Part shown: positions 6,049 to 8,263 of the stretch, piece by piece
Layout: each line of letters begins with the position of its first letter
Position numbering within the stretch: the first letter of the stretch is position 1
Assembly (NCBI GenBank): GCA_937864975.1
Contig: CALMDI010000897.1
Span: 1-8,263 of the forward strand
Length of the DNA: 8,263 nt
Direction: 5' to 3'
DNA from: an uncultured Chloroflexota bacterium
GTDB taxonomy: Bacteria; Chloroflexota; Anaerolineae; Aggregatilineales; Phototrophicaceae
Notes under the pieces: model-generated
The model's input: only the letters and a program-made list of their open reading frames with translations
What the model was told of the DNA's origin: nothing
The model's database searches: none
Made by a program: the position numbers and the translations under genes

Positions 6049-6597
6049 ATGAAACGCAAAGCCGACACCGTCACCGACAGTATGCGCCAGCGGCTACAAA
6101 CCAACCGCGACGGTCGAATTGCTACCGACCAATGGCTCGATCTCGTGACCGAGCCGCTCGTGACGCTGCTTCTTCTGCTTACGCCCGCGATTCTGATTCT
6201 GGGACCCCGCTTCCGGTTTTTCCTGACCCTGCCGCTCCCGATCATCGTCGTGCTGGCGCTGGCGGCGCTGCTCGTGCCGCTGCTGCTGCGCGCCCGTCGT
6301 TATGCCCGCGCGCCGATTCATTTCGACGTTCTATATGCCGAGGACAATCCGCGCCCGCCGTGGCGGTTCTGGCGTCCCCAGGCGTTCGAGATGAAGGACG
6401 GCGGGACGGTCCGGTTTTACAAGCGGCTGGCGCCGTTTATGTACTTTCGCCCCGGCTATCCGTATCTCGTCTACTATCTGGAAGATGGGGGCGGTTACGT
6501 GCTGCTGAGCGTCGCTCCGGCAGACCACGCCGACGCGGAGAAGTGGTACCCCTCGAAGTTTTTTGAGCTGCGGCGCTCGCGGCGGATCGCTCGATAA
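6049..6597 (+). CDS. Small two-helix membrane protein of unknown function
   Basis: I do not recognise a family. The 182-residue protein has a charged N-terminal segment (1-32), two hydrophobic helices at about 37-52 and 58-80 separated by a short GPRFRF turn, and a soluble C-terminal region of about 100 residues. Positive charge at both ends (KRK and RQR before helix 1, RARRYAR after helix 2, RRSRR at the end) predicts that both termini face the cytoplasm. The C-terminal region is rich in aromatics and probably partly beta (MKDGGTVRFYKRLAPFMYF, then YPYLVYYLEDGGGYVLLSV), ending in a charged KWYPSKFFELRR segment. The ATG start has a good Shine-Dalgarno, GAGGA, at 6040-6044. The gene lies 57 bp after the EamA gene on the same strand and may share its transcript. 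Coding potential is strong; any role is unknown. Confidence 0.82.
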   Translation: MKRKADTVTDSMRQRLQTNRDGRIATDQWLDLVTEPLVTLLLLLTPAILILGPRFRFFLTLPLPIIVVLALAALLVPLLLRARRYARAPIHFDVLYAEDNPRPPWRFWRPQAFEMKDGGTVRFYKRLAPFMYFRPGYPYLVYYLEDGGGYVLLSVAPADHADAEKWYPSKFFELRRSRRIAR

Positions 6598-6612
6598 ATC
6601 CCTTCGCATCGC

Positions 6613-6643
6613 TTACGAAAATTTGATCTTCCTCTGAGATAAT
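6613..6643 (+). promoter_or_regulatory. Likely extended -10 promoter of the hsp20 gene
   Basis: TG at 6635-6636, one base, then GATAAT (6638-6643) forms an extended -10 element matching 5 of 6 consensus bases. The -35 candidate TTACGA (6613-6618), at 19 bp, is weak, as is usual with extended -10 promoters. Transcription would start near 6650, giving a leader of about 58 nt. No CIRCE (HrcA) element is visible. Confidence 0.5.
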
Positions 6644-6651
6644 TCCTACAC

Positions 6652-6693
6652 AACGGCGTTACGGTAAGCGTGATGCAAGTCTCGAACGGCGTT
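6652..6693. repeat. Two copies of the odd palindrome AACGGCGTT in the hsp20 leader
   Basis: AACGGCGTT occurs at 6652-6660 and 6685-6693, offset by 33 bp, about three helical turns. Each copy is self-complementary about its central G. The first lies at the predicted transcription start and the second 4 nt before the Shine-Dalgarno. A second odd palindrome, TTACGGTAA (6659-6667), overlaps the first copy. The pair could be an operator, or the two copies could pair in the mRNA. Confidence 0.5.
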
Positions 6694-6697
6694 TGTT

Positions 6698-6703
6698 GGA
6701 GGA
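6698..6703 (+). promoter_or_regulatory. Ribosome binding site deciding the hsp20 start
   Basis: GGAGGA lies 4 nt before the ATG at 6708. The frame is open upstream to a TTG at 6693, but this Shine-Dalgarno would then be inside the coding region, so the ATG is preferred. Confidence 0.85.
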
Positions 6704-6707
6704 AATC

Positions 6708-7184
6708 ATGGCGAATAACCTCACTCGATATAACCCTGTGCGCGAAATGCTGTCCATGCGCGACATGGTGGATCGGCTTTTCGACGACAATTGGCGTCCG
6801 TTTTTTGAAGAAGGTCCGGTGGGCGCGAACGCGCTGGCGCTGGATGTGGTCGAGGATGACCAGCAGTATCGCGTGACGACCGAGCTTCCCGGCGTGAAGC
6901 CGGATGACATTCGCGTGCGTCAGGAAGGCGATTATCTGGTCATCGAAGCCGAGACGCGCGACGAAACGGAAACGAACCCGCAGGAAGGACAGCGCCCGGT
7001 CATCAAGGAGCGGCGTTACGGGCACTACAGCCGCCGCCTGCGCCTGCCGCAGCGCGTGGATTTCGACGCGGCGGAGGCGACCTATGAAGATGGTGTTTTG
7101 AAGCTGACGCTGCCGAAATCGGCGGAAACGCAGCCCCGTACCATTCCGGTTCGCACCGGCAGGGAGAATGGCAGCCAATCGTAA
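6708..7184 (+). CDS. Hsp20/alpha-crystallin family small heat shock protein
   Basis: A 158-residue cytoplasmic, ATP-independent holdase chaperone that binds unfolding proteins and forms large oligomers. The N-terminal arm (1-40, NPVREMLSMRDMVDRLFDD) is typical of bacterial class A Hsp20. The alpha-crystallin domain spans about 41-137: ALDVVEDDQQYRVTTELPGV (44-63) forms the first strands, ERRYGHYSRRLRLP (101-114) covers the dimerisation-loop to strand 7 region, and ATYEDGVLKLTLPK (124-137) contains the near-invariant GVL. The C-terminal tail carries the IPV (146-148) version of the I-x-I motif that docks between dimers. Length is normal. It has a strong Shine-Dalgarno, its own likely promoter and an intrinsic terminator, so it is probably a single-gene unit. 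The leader palindromes suggest dedicated control, but no known heat-shock operator is present. Confidence 0.97.
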   Translation: MANNLTRYNPVREMLSMRDMVDRLFDDNWRPFFEEGPVGANALALDVVEDDQQYRVTTELPGVKPDDIRVRQEGDYLVIEAETRDETETNPQEGQRPVIKERRYGHYSRRLRLPQRVDFDAAEATYEDGVLKLTLPKSAETQPRTIPVRTGRENGSQS

Positions 7185-7205
7185 AGCGAGTCCATGAGCG
7201 AGCAG

Positions 7206-7237
7206 CAGGGATACCCCAGGGTATCCCTGTTTTGATT
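7206..7237 (+). terminator. Intrinsic terminator of hsp20
   Basis: A perfect 10-bp stem, CAGGGATACC (7206-7215) and GGTATCCCTG (7220-7229), has a CCAG loop and is followed by TTTTGATT. It lies 21 bp after the hsp20 stop. An additional outer pairing, GAGCGA (7196-7201) with TCGCTC (7237-7242), brackets the hairpin and the T tract. Confidence 0.9.
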
Positions 7238-7246
7238 CGCTCCCGG

Positions 7247-7280
7247 TTGCGCGCCGACGCATCCTGCGATACGGTATCGC
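7247..7280. promoter_or_regulatory. 15-bp palindrome (possible operator) before the glycosyltransferase gene
   Basis: GCGATAC-G-GTATCGC (7266-7280) is a perfect odd palindrome with 7-bp arms. It overlaps a weak promoter candidate: TTGCGC (7247-7252), 17 bp, TACGGT (7270-7275). It lies between the hsp20 terminator and the next gene, where a promoter is expected. Its core TACGGTA also occurs in the palindrome TTACGGTAA of the hsp20 leader. Confidence 0.45.
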
Positions 7281-7301
7281 GCGATCTAAAGGCGAGGGAC
7301 G

Positions 7302-8263
7302 ATGCGGCGTCTGTTTCTCCTGCTCGGCGTGTTGGTGCTCCTGGTCGCGGCTTTTCTGCGCCTGTGGCAGCTGCATCAGTACCCGCCGGGACCGCATTAC
7401 GATGAGGCGGTTTATCTGCTCATCACGCGCAGTATTGCCTTCGGCGGCGCGCGCCCGTTCCCGATTGTCGAAGCCTATCAGGGGCGCGAAGTGCTGTATA
7501 TGTACCTCGACGCGCCGCTCCTGCGCCTGCTCGGCGACCGGATTTTTACGCTCCACGTCTCGAATGCGTTCTATAACCTCATCACTATCGCCGCGTCAAT
7601 GGCGCTGGGACGGGTGATGTTTGCCGGGCGGCGAGGGCTGGTTGTGGGGCTGGCGGCTGGCGCACTGATGGCGCTGTCGTTTCCGCAAATCTGGCTCGGA
7701 CGGCAGGCGTTCCGCGCGGTCACGCTGCCGTTATGCCAGGCGTTGGCGCTCCTGTTTCTGTGGCGCGGGCTGAACGCGCGGCGCGGCGGCTGGGGCTGGC
7801 TGATCACAGGCGGCGTTTTCGCGGGCGCGGCGCTGTACACGTATATGGCGTCGCGGCTGTTCCCGTTCTGGCTGCTGATCGCGGGGGTGGCGCTGCTGCT
7901 TTGGGATCGCCAGCGGCGAGGCTTTCGGCTGCGTCAGGGGCTGGTCTTTTTCGGGGTACTGACGCTCGTGGCGCTGCCGATGGCGATTTACGCGCTCCGG
8001 GAACCGGACATTTTTCTGGGGCGTCTGGCGGAGGTCACACGGGAGGCGCGGTCGGTCACGCTGGCGGAAAGCGTCGTTTTGCACGCGCGCATGTTCTTCC
8101 TGGAAGGCGACCCGTACCTGCGCTACAACATCCCCGGTCGCCCCTATTTCACGTGGCTCGAAGGTATCTTTCTGCTGGTCGGCATCGCGGTCTGCGTGTG
8201 GCGGCTGACCCACCGGGGCAGAGCGACCGAGCGCGCGGGGTATCTGCTGGCGCTGCTGTCGCC
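7302..8263 (+). CDS. GT-C fold membrane glycosyltransferase, GT39/ArnT-like (5' part, runs off the window)
   Basis: The first 320 codons of a polytopic membrane protein, open from ATG 7302 to the window edge. The N terminus is a signal-anchor helix (4-21, RLFLLLGVLVLLVAAFLRLW) followed at once by PPGPHYDEAVYLL (28-40). The Asp-Glu pair D34/E35 in the first extracytoplasmic loop matches the catalytic acidic motif of GT-C enzymes such as PMT (GT39) and ArnT, which use polyprenyl-phosphate sugars. Several further hydrophobic segments follow, including about 88-125, 140-153, 162-178, 184-198 and 211-229, and a soluble segment with a VTREARSVTLAESV stretch. The acceptor, whether protein or lipid, cannot be told. 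Shine-Dalgarno GAGGG at 7294-7298 lies close to the ATG. The C-terminal half is missing only because the window ends. Confidence 0.85.
   Translation, partial: MRRLFLLLGVLVLLVAAFLRLWQLHQYPPGPHYDEAVYLLITRSIAFGGARPFPIVEAYQGREVLYMYLDAPLLRLLGDRIFTLHVSNAFYNLITIAASMALGRVMFAGRRGLVVGLAAGALMALSFPQIWLGRQAFRAVTLPLCQALALLFLWRGLNARRGGWGWLITGGVFAGAALYTYMASRLFPFWLLIAGVALLLWDRQRRGFRLRQGLVFFGVLTLVALPMAIYALREPDIFLGRLAEVTREARSVTLAESVVLHARMFFLEGDPYLRYNIPGRPYFTWLEGIFLLVGIAVCVWRLTHRGRATERAGYLLALLS

Noticed and set aside
5007..6566. 519-residue open frame on the plus strand across EamA and the next gene
   Set aside because: It is out of frame with EamA and the two-helix protein and Arg/Ala/Gly-rich, with no domain; the two real genes explain the region with proper ribosome binding sites.
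6598..6707. CIRCE/HrcA heat-shock operator before hsp20
   Set aside because: No TTAGCACTC/GAGTGCTAA inverted repeat is present; the palindromes seen are of a different type.
6495..7556. 353-residue open frame on the minus strand opposite hsp20 and the glycosyltransferase start
   Set aside because: It spans two clear plus-strand genes and a terminator, and has shadow-like composition.

Overview
The window is about 8.3 kb of GC-rich bacterial chromosome with eight protein genes. Complex I genes, a CoA-binding_2 protein, a stand-alone TfoX C-terminal domain, a GT-C glycosyltransferase and many short intergenic repeats together suggest a Chloroflexota lineage, perhaps Anaerolineae-like. This placement is inferred from protein style and context only; no rRNA or marker-gene comparison was possible.

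Layout. Bases 1-110 hold no gene I can name, but do hold a 21-bp tandem repeat. Next come two co-directional genes, nuoM (111-1676) and nuoN (1689-3200), the antiporter-like proton-pumping subunits of respiratory complex I. They are 12 bp apart and end at a strong intrinsic terminator. Three minus-strand genes follow. In transcription order they are a TfoX C-terminal-domain protein (4894-4595), a CoA-binding_2 protein (4484-4050) and an uncharacterised Cys/His/Trp-rich protein (3974-3255). All three appear to use GTG or TTG starts, and their spacers carry hairpins and short repeats. From about 4.9 kb everything is on the plus strand: an EamA/DMT-family exporter, a small two-helix membrane protein of unknown function, an Hsp20 small heat shock protein with its own promoter and terminator, and the first 320 codons of a GT-C (GT39-like) membrane glycosyltransferase that runs off the end.

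How the genes work together. Only nuoM and nuoN form an obvious functional unit, the distal end of a nuo operon. The rest looks like ordinary housekeeping and accessory genes in short transcription units. I see no mobile element, CRISPR array, tRNA or rRNA, and no convincing new multi-gene system. The points most worth a second look are the intergenic repeats, paired odd-length palindromes in the hsp20 leader, a related palindrome before the glycosyltransferase, and the uncharacterised protein at 3255-3974.
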